Positions 1 through 10,519 of a stretch of 53,957 nt of DNA are shown piece after piece. The translations under genes and the position numbers were made by a program. Source of the DNA: Guillardia theta CCMP2712. Its lineage: Eukaryota; Cryptophyceae; Pyrenomonadales; Geminigeraceae. The notes beneath the pieces were generated by a model, which was not told where the DNA came from, searched no databases, and saw nothing but the letters and a program-made list of their open reading frames with translations. Positions within the stretch are counted from its first letter, which is position 1; the number at the start of each line of letters is the position of its first letter. The stretch spans positions 79,490-133,446 of the forward strand of contig NW_005434525.1 in NCBI RefSeq assembly GCF_000315625.1, in the 5' to 3' direction.

Positions 1-164
1 CCCCATCATCATCCAGACTACCTTAGTCTTCCCAACTTGTTCTTCATCTTTCAGATCCCTGTACAAGAGGTACCCCGAAGAACATCTTCATCCACCTTCT
101 CAGACGATGGGAGGAACCGGAGATGTCCATGTCGGGGCAGATGAGCCTGTTCGGCGGTCTCGCT

Positions 165-218
<54 letters not shown>

Positions 219-945
219 CTCCTCCTCCTCCCTCCCTCCCTCCCTCCCTCCCTCCCTCCCTCCCTCCCTCCCTCCCTCCCTCCCTCCCTCCCTCCCTTCC
301 TCTCCCCTCCTTCGTCTCCCCCTCCCTCCCTTCACGCTGGCTAGTCAAATGTGAAAGCTGGATTGACCTGTTTAGAAAACACCCCACCGTTACTTACCTT
401 AGTGACTACCCTACCCTATCTTTGACCTTGCAATCCATATCGAACGTAGGGGTAACGACAAGAAACCTGATTGGAAGAATTCGCCCAAAGAAAGGGTGGG
501 GTGGGAGTGGTCAGTTGGCCATGGCGAACACAAGCAGCAAGCATGGCGAGCAAGAGCAGGAGAGGGAGAGGGAGAAGCAGGAAGCGAAAGCAGCAGCAGC
601 AGATGTAGCAGGAGAAGGAGAAGCAGCACGACTAGGAGTAGCAGGAGTAGGAGTAGGATCAAGGAACGAACATATAACACAAGAACAACAGGCGGCCATG
701 TCGAGAAATTCATTCGTAAACTCACGCGGAAACCAGTCTAGACAGGTTACAGGGACGGGGATGAGGATGTGAAAAGATGAAACAAGGAAGAAATAACAGA
801 GGAAACAGCACGAAAACTATTCCTCTGTCTCTCCATATGTCATGTAGTGCAGTTTGATTTAACCAATGTCCACATCACAGGACATGGAACAATAGCTCCA
901 TGAGCGATACAGTCACGAGCGTAAGGAGAGCAAGGGATCTACGGC
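1..945. other. Upstream region without a confident gene
   Basis: A pyrimidine-rich stretch ending in CAG at about 35-54 looks like a 3' splice site, so positions 55 to about 165 could be the end of an exon of a gene lying to the left. No frame is convincing. Positions 521-772 hold a purine-rich open frame of about 83 codons (Met-Ala-Asn-Thr start, then Glu/Gln/Arg- and Ala-rich). Its low complexity makes it a weak gene candidate. The rest contains only a microsatellite. Confidence 0.3.
166..297. repeat. Compound microsatellite (CT)n-(CCT)n-(CCCT)n
   Basis: About 24 CT units (166-214) run into a few CCT units and then about 17 CCCT units up to 297. The tract is a pure polypyrimidine strand, so it could form H-DNA. 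The long Ser/Leu, Pro/Ser and Arg/Glu frames it creates on both strands are by-products. Confidence 0.95.
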
Positions 946-2983
946 ATGATGAGTTGGTCTTCGAGAGGATTCGTTTCCCTCCTGTCGTTGCTCCTGGTCG
1001 GCCTCATAATGTCAGTAGGTGAGTGATGGGAGATTTGAATCAATGTCAGCTTCTCTTGATTGCCTTGCAGACGCAGAGCTCAATTACACCACCACCACCA
1101 CCACCACCACCACAACAACAACAACAACAACAAAATTCACATCGACAACAACAGCAACACTCTCTTCCACTCCTTCAACGTCATCTCCATTCATCGAAAC
1201 CTCAGCTCCTTTCTCTATCCCCACAAGCTCTACACTTCCTCCTGCCTCAACCCCTCTCCCTGTCGGAAAGTGTGGCGACGGTCGGCTGGATAGCGGCGAG
1301 GAGTGCGACGACGGGAACGCGGAGGACGGGGACGGTTGTAGCCGTGAGTGCAAGGTGGAAGGGTCGATATGGACGTGCACTGGACAGCCGTCATCGTGTC
1401 TTCTCAACGTCGTCGCTGCCTTCACCCACCTGGAGCTGAGAGGAGAACACCAGATCCCCAACGCGAGGAACAGAGTGCGGGTCATCATCGCCTGCAACGT
1501 CGAGCTCCAAAACCTCTCGCGCGTCACCTTGACGGGTCTTACCAGCTCGTCAAACCTCGCTGAGGTTCAGATCTCCGGGCAGAACCTCGTCAGCCCAGCT
1601 CCATGGCAGCCAGTCGCTGGCCAGCTGCTGCTGACCCTGTCAAGTGACATCCTCCTGCCCAACGTGCTGTTGGCATTCGAGATGATGATCGACAACCCGC
1701 CGCAAACTCTTGACAACGTGACCGTGAGCTGCTCGGGCTGCTCAAAGATTCCTTCAATCTCCAGGTTGCAGCTGGCGGGAAAGGCTGCAGTCCTCTTCGT
1801 GACCCCCCCAGTTGCCCCATCGTGCTCGGTTTCTCAGCTCTTCGGCTCTGCATGTCAATATAAATGTTACGGTGTCATCTCAGGCTCCCAGTGCCTCTGC
1901 CTCGTGGACCATTTCGGATTTGACTGCAGTCAAATCGCCATCAAGGACGCCAGTCTCTCAGCTGCCCCTGTGCGGGCTACAGCTGGGGTCAAGACAGTCG
2001 TGCAGTCACAGCTTGGCACTGGCGTCGAGGTCCCTCCAGGCGCTCTCGATGCTGATGCCTTCATCTCAATGGACGTGTTTGACGTGCTTGTCAAGGTTGC
2101 ACAGGGGGAGGAGGCAGTTCCAGTCGGGCCGGTGGCTGTCTTTCAGCCGGAGGGGCTGACTTTCAAGGCTCCTGTCAAGATGGCTCTCTCGCTCAACTCC
2201 TCCCTCGTGCCCACAGGAAAAAAAGTGTCAATCTGCTTCAGCAAGGCTACAGCAAGTTTGCCGACATGGGAGTGTCTCGATGGAAGCTGGCAAGTGGGAG
2301 GTACTGTCTTCGCGTACACCACTCACTTCTCCATGTACTCAGCGATGGCTGTCAAACAGCAAGTAGCTCCTTTGCCGCAGGAGAAAGTCGTCCCGTACCT
2401 CCCATCGCCACTACTCTCTGTTCCTCCGTCTCAAGTCTCGAAGCCCAACATTGACGTCACCCTGACGCTCCCGATGTCTCAGTCAACCTTCAACGAGGAG
2501 AAGGAGGAGCTGCGTTACGTGCTAGCTGTGACTCTCCGACTGCCCGTCCAGCTCGTTGGCAACGCGTCATCTGCCGGGTCAGGCTCCGGCAACGCTCAGC
2601 TGGACTCTTCCCTGGTGATCAAGCTACAGGTCGAGAGCAACGACACTACGACAACGCTGAGGAGATGTGACCTAGTCACCATCAACCCCGTCCTCTCCCT
2701 CTACTCTCTTCCTAACGCCACATCTCTGCAGTGCAGCCTGACCGGCCTCTCCCTGCTCGATCAGCCCATGGCTCTTGTCTTGATCGTGCTTGGGGCTGTC
2801 CTCGGTGTCGTCCTGCTCTTCTTGCTGTGGGTGTTCAGGCGGAGGGTCTTCTGGAGGCTCAAGAGGACGCAGAGGGTTTCACCGCAAGCCGACAAGTCCG
2901 ACGATAAGGATGACATGGAGCAGGGGCCTGCCGGCAGCACGGCGGACGAGGAACAGCCAGCGCTGCGATCTGTTGTGCCTTAG
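946..2983 (+). CDS. Secreted/type I membrane protein with Cys-rich DUF4215-like repeat and ZU5-like region
   Basis: I start the gene at ATG 946. Exon 1 (946-1018) encodes 24 residues that read as a signal peptide, with a hydrophobic core FVSLLSLLLVGLIM. A 52-nt GTGAGT...TTGCAG intron (1019-1070) follows, and the frame then stays open to TAG 2981-2983, giving about 661 aa. After the signal comes a Thr/Ser-rich, mucin-like stretch. Residues about 92-134 form a Cys-rich module with CGDG, GEECDDGN and DGDGCS, matching the DUF4215/Myxococcus Cys-rich repeat family. A further Cys cluster follows at about 280-310. The segment around 325-450 (GVEVPPGAL...) resembles ZU5/GAIN-like beta domains. A single transmembrane helix (about 596-616, VLIVLGAVLGVVLLFLLWVF) and a basic then acidic cytoplasmic tail close the protein. 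It is likely a surface adhesion or receptor-like protein. Its ligand is unknown. Confidence 0.85.
1019..1070 (+). other. 52-nt spliceosomal intron of the membrane protein gene
   Basis: The donor is TAG|GTGAGT and the acceptor is TTGCCTTGCAG|AC. Splicing keeps an Asp codon at the junction and joins the signal-peptide exon to the main frame. The intron has no in-frame stop, so the frame can also be read from GTG 1019, which hides the true start. Confidence 0.85.
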
Positions 2984-2989
2984 AGGCTT

Positions 2990-3185
2990 ACAGTCATAGC
3001 GCTAGCCTGTGACTGATGATGAATACAGTCATAGTTCTGGTGACTGATGTTGATGAAAACAGTCATCGGCAGTGAGTGCTGGTGACTGATGTGAATACAG
3101 TCACGGCATAGTGCTAGTGACTGATCGGATACTATGATGAATTGAGTAAAGATATGAATACAGTCATAGTGCTAGTGACCGTTGT
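2990..3185 (+). repeat. Five imperfect hairpin-forming repeats downstream of the membrane protein gene
   Basis: Five units of roughly 32-60 bp share the pattern GAATACAGTCA...TGCTAGTGACTGAT. In each, CAGTCA and TGACTG are inverted repeats, so each can fold into a short hairpin with a loop of 9 or more nt. The array begins 7 bp after the stop codon and so probably lies in the 3' UTR. Confidence 0.75.
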
Positions 3186-4285
3186 TTTCTGAGCCTCTGT
3201 ACCGTACCGTAGTAGTACTACTGAGTCTGTACGGTAGTAGCTGGAAATTGGAAGCAGAATAGGTGAACGAATGGATGGTTGGCCCGCGCCGCGGCCGATG
3301 GCATTGAAAGCCATTCTGCAGTTACGATCCGTTACAATCATCACACAGGGAATTGACCGGCAACCGCCTCCTCTAAAACTATTTTATTAATATAAGTATT
3401 TTTATTTGTCAGGCGGATCGTGACTCCATCACAGTTTTCCTCCTGACCCTACCCCCACATTTCCCTCAAAATCAGGGGTACTTGAACATTTTGAAGAGTG
3501 CAAAAATACTTTTGACTACCCCACCCTTTCTCTACCAGTTCAATGAAGTACTCAAGATAGTACAACCCCCTTCTGGTGTGGGAGATTCCATGGACTACCC
3601 CCTGGTCATAAATAAGGTTGAAGTTCTCCTGGGGAACGGACCCGTCCAATCACTTTAAGGCTACCTACCCCACCCTCCATCATATCCTGTGATTGATTTC
3701 AATTCGGAAACGCATTTGGAACCGGAAGACTTGAATATTTTAGATAACTTTCTCACTAAGTTTTGAAACTTTCATTGAATATTTGAAATTTTCTATGGAA
3801 CTTCACCCTCTTTTTCGGAATTCCGGACACACGATCAAGGTCAAGCGACCGGGTGAGGGTGGTACAAGGGTAGGGTCCCAATTCTTGACGCCGCCCCCAC
3901 ATCAGAAAAGGTAGGGTGAATTTGAGAGAACTATAGGGGTGGTCAGACGGGGAGGGGGTGGGATCTAGGTGGGTGATGGGGTACCTGGATTTGAGGAGAA
4001 ACGAAGAATGCAGATGGTCGGAAGAAGCGTGGAGGAGAGCAGTGAGAGGGAAGAGGAGGAGAGGAGGAGAGGAGGAGGGGAGGAGGGGAGGAGAGGATGA
4101 GTGAAATTATGTTGGGAATGTCAACATGAGACCACCAGGAATAGAGATGCCAAGAAAGATGGAGGGAAGTTGCGAAGGAAAGAGTCAACTCGAACAGTCG
4201 CTGAGTTGAGAAAGATGAAGGGACGGACGGCAAACCAACAGGTAGTCAGGCAAGAAGACGAAGAATCGGACAGAATCGTTTGGAC
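3186..4285. other. Gene-free stretch
   Basis: I see no supported gene. The region has scattered CTACCCCACCCTT / GGGTAGGGT motifs (about 3440-3690 and 3860-3920) that recur near 17700-18290, and a purine-rich GGAGGA tract at about 4030-4100. Confidence 0.6.
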
Positions 4286-4425
4286 GAGAGAATCAATGTT
4301 GGTTGATAGCAATAGGAGAAGAGAGAATCAATGTTGGTTGATAGCGATAGGAAAAGAGAGAATCTATGTTGGTTGATCGCGATAGGAGAAGAGAGAATCT
4401 ATGTTGGTTGATCGCGATAGGAGAA
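4286..4425. repeat. 35-bp tandem repeat, four units
   Basis: There are four head-to-tail units of 35 bp beginning GAGAGAATC(A/T)ATGTTGG. Units 3 and 4 are identical, and units 1 and 2 differ from them by a few bases. The array lies about 390 bp upstream of the cyclase frame. No function is apparent. Confidence 0.9.
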
Positions 4426-4819
4426 GAATTTTGGTGGAGTCGAGTAGACGAAGTGAAACTAGGAGTTTTTCACTCGGACGTGGGTAGTATGGAAGGATGG
4501 TTGTGTGAGGAATGAAATGAAGTTGATTGCTTCGACGGAGTAGATGAATATCTGGATTGAAATATAAAAATCACGATAGCAAAGATGTTGCGAGAAGATG
4601 CATTGATGACCTTTCATTCCTGTTGTTACTGAATGCACGTTGCTGATGTTGAGCTGATACAATGTTCATGTTGTAGATTCATTAGTAGTTGGTATTTGCT
4701 GACATGACGAGATGTTTCAGGTCTGTGCCATGGAGCACTGGGAGTATACATCGAGGCTGTCTGGAAGTATTTGACTTCTTCTGAGAAATCGATCGTCGAC
4801 TGTTGGCTTAGCTGTTGAC
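4426..4819 (+). other. Region 5' of the cyclase frame, possible upstream exon boundary
   Basis: The cyclase frame is open upstream of ATG 4820 to a TGA at about 4769. A pyrimidine-rich TTGACTTCTTCTGAG just before the open part could be a splice acceptor, and TGTTGGCTTAG is a second candidate. Another acceptor-like motif is the GATGTTTCAG ahead of GTCTGTGCCATGG at about 4720. The gene may therefore have extra 5' exons here that I cannot place firmly. Confidence 0.35.
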
Positions 4820-7474
4820 ATGCCGCTGCATTCTCTCCCGCGCTCCTTATGCCTCGTTGCCATCTTAGCTGCATCCGCCATGACATTCTTCTACAAGGAC
4901 ATGTACAGAGTGAAGCTGTTCACACAGTTTGTGCAGATGATCGCCGGATGTTTTGGAGCACTTATCTGTTTCCTCCGGCTGATGAAGGAGCGAGACATGT
5001 ACTTGGAAGCTAAGCAGACGTTGCGGATCGCAGACGAGAGCCGCAAGCTAGTCCACTCGCTGATACCAGAGAATGTGATGACGAAGCTGGTGCATCATGG
5101 CAATGCTGGAGAATTCCTGGGTGCGAACATCCCCTTCTGCATCGTCATGTTCTGCTCTCTCGGCCCCCAGCACCTCCTCAAGTCCAAGACCTCTGCTGAG
5201 ATCTTCGAGATCCTCGACCAGGTCTTCGAGAAGTTCGACGACGCAGTCGACCATCACGGCATGTACAAGTATCAGAACGTCGGCGACTGGTACATCATCA
5301 TGTGCCCTCGGGCAGCGAGGCCCTTCGACCAGAAGCTTCAGGCGGAGCCCTACCCGAGGAGTCACGTCCGGAGCATGGTCCACCTCGCCGCTGACCTCAT
5401 CGGCATCGCCAAGAAGCATGATATCCAAGGAACAAAGCTCAACCTCAAGATCGGGATGCACTGTGGGCCTGCAGCTGGGGCTGTGGTCGGTTCCCACAGA
5501 GCCTTCTACTGTGTCTACGGCGACACGACCAACACGGCAGCGCGCATGTGCAAGTACGCGGCAGCGAACCAGATCCTGTGCACGTGCTCGTTCGCCAAGA
5601 TCGCCGGGGGCTGCAAGGGGCTGCCGTTCGCGTTCGAGGCCAAGGGAATCATCTCAGTGAAGGGGAAGGGAGCTATGGAGCTGTTCGAAGTGAACGCGCG
5701 AGGCAGCGGCAACGTAGGGAAGGAGATGAAGAGGACCTTTACGCGCACGGTGAGCGTGCCGAACCCCTCGGAGAAGTGCGTCATGTTCAACAAGGAGCAG
5801 ACGGTCCAGCTGGATGACATCAAGCCTACCTGGTTGGGATCCACCGCTGAGGAGGTGGCGGAGGAGACTGGGAGCAGCGGAGGACAGGGAGGGATCTCGA
5901 GCGACACGATTCCCTTCTGGACAAACTTCTCTGACTCGGATACTGAGGTCAGGTTCCTCCTTGATCAGGCGCGTGACCACTGGCTGTCCATCTCCGTTGG
6001 AGTGATTGTCCACGGATACGCCTTCCTAGCCGCCGTGGAGGACGCCATCTCAGCGCAGAGCTTGCAGCCCATTCACTACTTCACCCTCTACCTGCAGATT
6101 GCTTTGATCCTCGACTACTTCCTCTTCGTCCTCTTCTACATGATGCCGGAGCTTCAGTTCTGCCACAAGTTCGGTCACACGATCTTCTCGCTGCAGCTCA
6201 TCGTCGCGGTCTCGAACGTCTTGGTCGGCGTCCAGTTTCGCCTGCTCCTCTGCTTTTACTCCATCATCCAGTACTCTATCATTAACGTCGTTCTGACAGA
6301 ATTCAAGAAGACCGACGCGGTCGCCGCCCTGATGTTTGTGGTGACTGCGCTGCTTCCCAGCTACAGGAGGGACCACGACTTCATTCTGCTCACCTCGTTG
6401 GCCGCGCTCACTTTGTCTCTCATCCTCACAATCTGGAAGTCCAAGTGCCTGGTGTACAACGAGAGGGTTCGCTATCAGTACTACGAGTTCATCGAGCTGG
6501 AGCTGACCAGGATGAAGGAAGTGATCTACGACCTCGTGCCCTCCAACATCGTTCACCAGATGATCCGCAACACGCTGAAGCTTCCCTGCACCATGAGGAG
6601 AGCCGTTGTCCTCCAGCTCGACATCTGCAACTTCACAAGGATGTCGCAGGGAAGTTCAGCCATGGAGATCGCGCAGATGGTGCACAAACTGTTCTCCAGC
6701 TTCGATCAGGCGGTGATGAAGTACAAACTCTTCAAGATCGACACGGTCGGGGACGCCTACATCGTTGCTGGATGGCTGCCCTGCGACAGTGACTGGTCCA
6801 TGAAGGAGGAGACGAGAGCTTCTTGCTCCTCCATTCTCAACCTCGCGCGCCTGATGCTGAGGGCTCTACGCAAGCATAACAGGGAGAGAGGAGGGAAGGA
6901 GGAGCTTAGCTGCCGTGTCGGCATAGCGGTGGGTCTGGTGGCGTCGGGGGTGCTGGGGAGGAGACACTCGCGGTTCTACGTGGTGGGGCAGGCGATGAGG
7001 GAGGTCGACCTGCTGGAGCAGACGGCCCTGATCAACAACGTTCACGTCAGTGACAAGTTCATGCACGGCCTCGGCTTCCTCCTCTCCTCCTCCTCCTCCC
7101 ACCATCACGACGACCGCGGGAGGTCGCCGCTGTCGGAGAGAGCCAGAAACCGCTGCAGGAGCGTGTCTCCCGTGCGAGCTCGGGAGGTGGAGCGGCACAA
7201 GGACGTGAAGGTGGAGGTGAAGAGGTCGAGGGGACGGAGGAAGAGCACAGCACAGCTCGAGTCGTTCAACCAGACAGCATGGACGCTCGAGAAGGAGTAC
7301 GGGTGGACATGCACGGACTCGCCGTCATCGTCGAGGTTCGAGCAGGCGGTGCGGGAGCATCGCTTCGAATTCACCAGGGACGTCGTGGAGAAAACGAGGA
7401 ACCTTGACGCGCCGATGCAGACAAGCTACATGCTCTCTTGCCGCTCCCTCGACGACAACCTCCAGGGCTCCTGA
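4820..7474 (+). CDS. Membrane class III nucleotidyl cyclase with two catalytic domains
   Basis: The frame encodes 884 aa. It should make cyclic nucleotide (cAMP or cGMP) from NTP at a membrane. Two hydrophobic segments (about 11-25 and 37-54) precede cyclase domain 1 (about 105-290). About six membrane helices follow (387-540), then cyclase domain 2 (about 593-740) and a basic Ser/Arg-rich tail. Domain 1 keeps the transition-state pair N238/R242 and one metal Asp (D156 in VGDWY), but the first metal Asp is replaced by C112. Domain 2 keeps both metal Asp residues (D601 in LDICNFT, D645 in VGDAY) but has lost the N-x3-R pair. The two halves therefore complement each other in one composite active site. 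The substrate-selecting positions are Q152 and C231 in domain 1. Cys at the second position is typical of guanylyl cyclases, but Gln is unusual, so the substrate is uncertain. The N-terminus may extend through upstream exons. Confidence 0.85.
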   Translation: MPLHSLPRSLCLVAILAASAMTFFYKDMYRVKLFTQFVQMIAGCFGALICFLRLMKERDMYLEAKQTLRIADESRKLVHSLIPENVMTKLVHHGNAGEFLGANIPFCIVMFCSLGPQHLLKSKTSAEIFEILDQVFEKFDDAVDHHGMYKYQNVGDWYIIMCPRAARPFDQKLQAEPYPRSHVRSMVHLAADLIGIAKKHDIQGTKLNLKIGMHCGPAAGAVVGSHRAFYCVYGDTTNTAARMCKYAAANQILCTCSFAKIAGGCKGLPFAFEAKGIISVKGKGAMELFEVNARGSGNVGKEMKRTFTRTVSVPNPSEKCVMFNKEQTVQLDDIKPTWLGSTAEEVAEETGSSGGQGGISSDTIPFWTNFSDSDTEVRFLLDQARDHWLSISVGVIVHGYAFLAAVEDAISAQSLQPIHYFTLYLQIALILDYFLFVLFYMMPELQFCHKFGHTIFSLQLIVAVSNVLVGVQFRLLLCFYSIIQYSIINVVLTEFKKTDAVAALMFVVTALLPSYRRDHDFILLTSLAALTLSLILTIWKSKCLVYNERVRYQYYEFIELELTRMKEVIYDLVPSNIVHQMIRNTLKLPCTMRRAVVLQLDICNFTRMSQGSSAMEIAQMVHKLFSSFDQAVMKYKLFKIDTVGDAYIVAGWLPCDSDWSMKEETRASCSSILNLARLMLRALRKHNRERGGKEELSCRVGIAVGLVASGVLGRRHSRFYVVGQAMREVDLLEQTALINNVHVSDKFMHGLGFLLSSSSSHHHDDRGRSPLSERARNRCRSVSPVRAREVERHKDVKVEVKRSRGRRKSTAQLESFNQTAWTLEKEYGWTCTDSPSSSRFEQAVREHRFEFTRDVVEKTRNLDAPMQTSYMLSCRSLDDNLQGS

Positions 7475-7799
7475 AGCTTCCGCGCTTGCCGGCCACTCTC
7501 CTCCTCCTCCTCTTCCTCCTCCTTCTCTTCCTCCTCCTCCTCAGCTCCCACCCACCCATCCCTTCTCAGGTCTCTGCCATCTCGTTTCTGCTGTATTCTC
7601 ACAGTTACCTCCTCTGTCCTGGATTGCTGTACAAGTAAAAGGAAGGGGATGAGATTGTTTGAATTCAAAACATGTTCATAACATGACAAAAACAAAATTA
7701 AGTCAAGTTGTCTTAAACTTGCATCTTCACACTTGGTAGTCCTTCATGTCAGTTGTGTCCTCCTCCTGGTTCCCAGCATCCCTACAGGCTCCTCTGCAT
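7475..7799. other. Short convergent intergenic region
   Basis: The + strand cyclase gene and the - strand TIR-TPR gene converge here. A (TCC)n-rich tract lies at about 7498-7545. No further gene is seen. Confidence 0.6.
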
Positions 7800-9504
7800 C
7801 TAACGGATCCACATCCGAGGCTTGCCTGCCTCTGCCTCTCCTCGCTTTCCTTTCTTGTAGTAGAGCACTGCAAGCTGAGTCATCTTGCTCAGCGTGTTGG
7901 GATGGTGATCGCCCAGCAGCTCCCGGCACTTGGCGATGCTCTCCAGCAGGAGAGGTTCAGCTTCTTCCAGCTTCTCCTGTTCCACATACACACCAGCGAG
8001 GCTGTCCATGCACACAAGGAGCAGCGATCCTCCTCCTCCTAGCGCTGCCTCTCGCAGTCTCTTCATGCTTTCCAACAGCAGAGGCTCTGCCTCCTCCATC
8101 CTCCTCTGCCTCACATACAGCTTGGCGAGTGCGATCATGTCCTCTACCGTGTGCGGATGGTCCTCCCCCTCCGCCGCCCGCACCCTCCTCAAGCTCTCCA
8201 GCAGCAGCGGCTCCGCCTCCTCGTACCTCTCCTGGCTCTGGTAGAGAGCTGCGAGGCTCCGCATACTCATCAGCATGTCCGGGTGGTCGTCACCGCCAGC
8301 GTCTCGAAGCTTCTTCATGCTGTCCTGCACCAGCCCCTCTGCCACCTCGAACCTTCCTTGCTTTGCGTACAGGGCGGCAAGAGACCTCAGGCTCCTCCTC
8401 GTGATCGAGTGCTGCTCACCGAGAGTTGCCCTGCTCGCCTCCACGCATCCCTGGTAGACGCTTTCAGCGTCATCTTCTCTTCCTTGGACGACGTGGAGGC
8501 TTGCGAGGTTCAGCTGGTGGCTCAGAGCAAGGGCTCCATCCTCCTTCTCCCTCACTTTCTGCTCCTCCTCGCCCTTGTCAATGCACCTCTTGAGGACCGG
8601 CTCTGCTTCCTCGAAGCTTCCTCTGCTGAAGTAGAAGTCTGCAAGCCCGATCAAACTTTCCAGCGTGAGCTCCTCCCTGCCCACCCCCTCAAGAAAGATC
8701 TTGCACGTCTGCAGAAGGGGTTCAGCCTCCTCGTACTTCCCTTCGAGGACCAGCAGGATCGCAAGCTTGCGGGCCAACTCCCTGCTCAGCTCGTCTTCTT
8801 CCCCAGTCTCCTCCTTCCTCTTCATGTAGCTCTCCTTGTACAGCTGCTCTGCATCCTCCAGCCTTCCCTGCATCTTGTACAGGTCTGCGAGCTTCATCCT
8901 TCGCTCCACCTGGTCTCCATCCTCTACCCGCAGGAGTTTTTCCTCGGCAGTTCGAACGAGCCAGTCCCTCATTCGCTCCTGCACCAGCTGATTCATCCCT
9001 GCGATGCCGTCGACCTCCTTCCTGACCATGGCGAGGATAAGTTCCTTGTCCTCCTCCTCCGACGTCTCGCTCCTCTCCACGTCGATCTCTCCGATCATCT
9101 TCGTGTACGACTCAAGTGGCAGCTCCTCCCACAGCCTCTTCTCATCCTCTTCGCTCATCGCCACCTCGAGCTTGCTTCCTGTCCTTGCTGTGAGGAACAG
9201 CTCGAAGAGACACCAGCTGCGCGCGAGGGGAAGGGGATGGTCCCAGGGAGTGAGCACGAGCACGGTCCTCTTCGTCTCCGCAAAATTGGAGCTCCAGCCT
9301 TGCAGCGGAGACTTGGGAGACTGATGCTGGTTGATGCTGAAGAGATCAAACCAGAGGAAGGGAGAGGAGGAAGAGGAGCGAAAGTGCTCTTCAAGACTCT
9401 GCACCACATGCAGGAAGTTCTCCTTCCATGCGTGCGAGATAATAACTTGCGCTCGTCCCACTCCGCTGCTCCCTTCTTGCTCAAGCAGCTCACAGAATGA
9501 AACC

Positions 9505-9576
<72 letters not shown>

Positions 9577-9701
9577 CCCTTGCCGGTCATCTTCTTCAAA
9601 TGTCGCTCACACACTTCTGCCGTGCTCAACCCCAGCAACGCGCTCTCTCCTCCGCAGCGCAAGATGAAGTCATGGAAGGCTTCTAGCCGAAGGCCGAGCA
9701 T
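7800..9701 (-). CDS. TIR-like domain fused to kinesin-light-chain-type TPR repeats
   Basis: The frame encodes 633 aa on the minus strand. After a short helical N-terminus and a Gly-Ala repeat, residues about 83-200 form a TIR-like domain. It has a beta-strand QVIISHAW, an LWFDLFSIN segment, RTVLVLTPWD, and the box SWCLFEL, whose Cys-x-x-Glu corresponds to the catalytic Glu of NAD-cleaving TIR domains. A charged helical linker (200-270) leads to about eight 42-residue TPR units, recognisable by repeated L..LY..QGR.EEAEPLLLES, most like kinesin light chain. Known TIR-TPR proteins act in signalling or defence, with TPRs as the ligand- or partner-binding part. That role is inferred here. The frame is uninterrupted and I see no intron. 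The start is the first in-frame ATG, and sequence upstream is low complexity. Confidence 0.8.
9506..9577 (-). repeat. Hexanucleotide repeat encoding Gly-Ala
   Basis: About 12 copies of CTCCTG on the + strand encode a (Gly-Ala)n linker between the N-terminal helix and the TIR-like domain of the TIR-TPR protein. Its length is likely to vary between strains. Confidence 0.95.
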
Positions 9702-10462
9702 GGGGTAAGGGAGCGGCGCTGCAAGGAAAGAATCAGACGTTGACAGCCTGAGCGCGAGGAGGAAAGAGCGAAGGGAGAGCGATGAAGGGAAGGATAAGGA
9801 TGAGGGGGAGGATAAGGAAGGATACTAGGAGTAGAAGGATGAGGGGGAGGATAAGAAAGGATACTAGGAGTAGAAGGAGAAGGTAAGGCATGGCATGGCA
9901 AGCCAAAGGGAGAGGAGAGGGCCAAGACAGAGGATACATGCCTGCCTTATCGTGCTCGCTGGTAGCGGGAGGCAGTGAGATAGCGCGAAAATCAGCGACG
10001 TTAGCAGCCGAGGAGGAGCAATGTGGAGGGAGCGAGGTGGGCGAGAGAGGACGAGGGGAAGGAGGGACGGCAGTCCACGTTGATCGTGATGATATACATG
10101 CACCCATTTTCTTCTTCCTGTTTCAAAAATTCCTTCTTGTGAATCGCAACCAAGAAAGGTTTTTGCAATGATATTGCCTTTCTGTTTCGTTCTCCGTTTT
10201 GGGTCGAATTGTACTACTATCCTCTTTTCTCTGTTCTTGTTGTCGTGTTGTCTTGTTGTCTTGTTGTCTTGTTGTCTTGTTGTCTTGTTGTCTTGTTGTC
10301 GTCCAATCAAAGTTACGCCATGGAGTAATCCGCCCCTTGGTTTGCACCTACAAAAAACAGGCTTGTAACTTACATCGAAACATGTGTAACGGAAAATTAT
10401 ACCGGTTCCTGTGTAAGTAAAGATATCAGTTAATTTCTGGGACAGCAGTCGGTAAGATAGGG
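9702..10462. other. Gene-free stretch with short direct repeats
   Basis: There is an imperfect direct repeat of about 50 bp at 9785-9885 (GGATGAGGGGGAGGATAAG then GGATACTAGGAGTAGAAGG, twice) and a microsatellite at 10236-10300. Frames on either strand are low complexity and not convincing. Confidence 0.55.
10236..10300. repeat. Octanucleotide microsatellite (TTGTTGTC)n
   Basis: About eight tandem copies of an 8-bp unit, TTGTTGTC, with one early variant. The reading frames it creates (Cys-Leu-Val-Val or Asn-Lys-Thr-Thr-Arg) are artefacts of the repeat. Confidence 0.95.
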
Positions 10463-10519
10463 TTGGTCCTCTCTGTCTTGAAATTCTCTTCTTTTCAAGA
10501 GGACAGTAGGGAATCCTTT

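Noticed and set aside
107-772. 221-codon frame across the microsatellites
   Set aside because: Most of it is Ser-Leu and Pro-Ser translation of CT/CCCT repeats. There is no normal-complexity protein around it.
8151-9500. 449-codon + strand frame opposite the TIR-TPR gene
   Set aside because: It is antisense to regular TPR repeats and has no recognisable domain. The minus-strand frame has clear TIR and TPR motifs.
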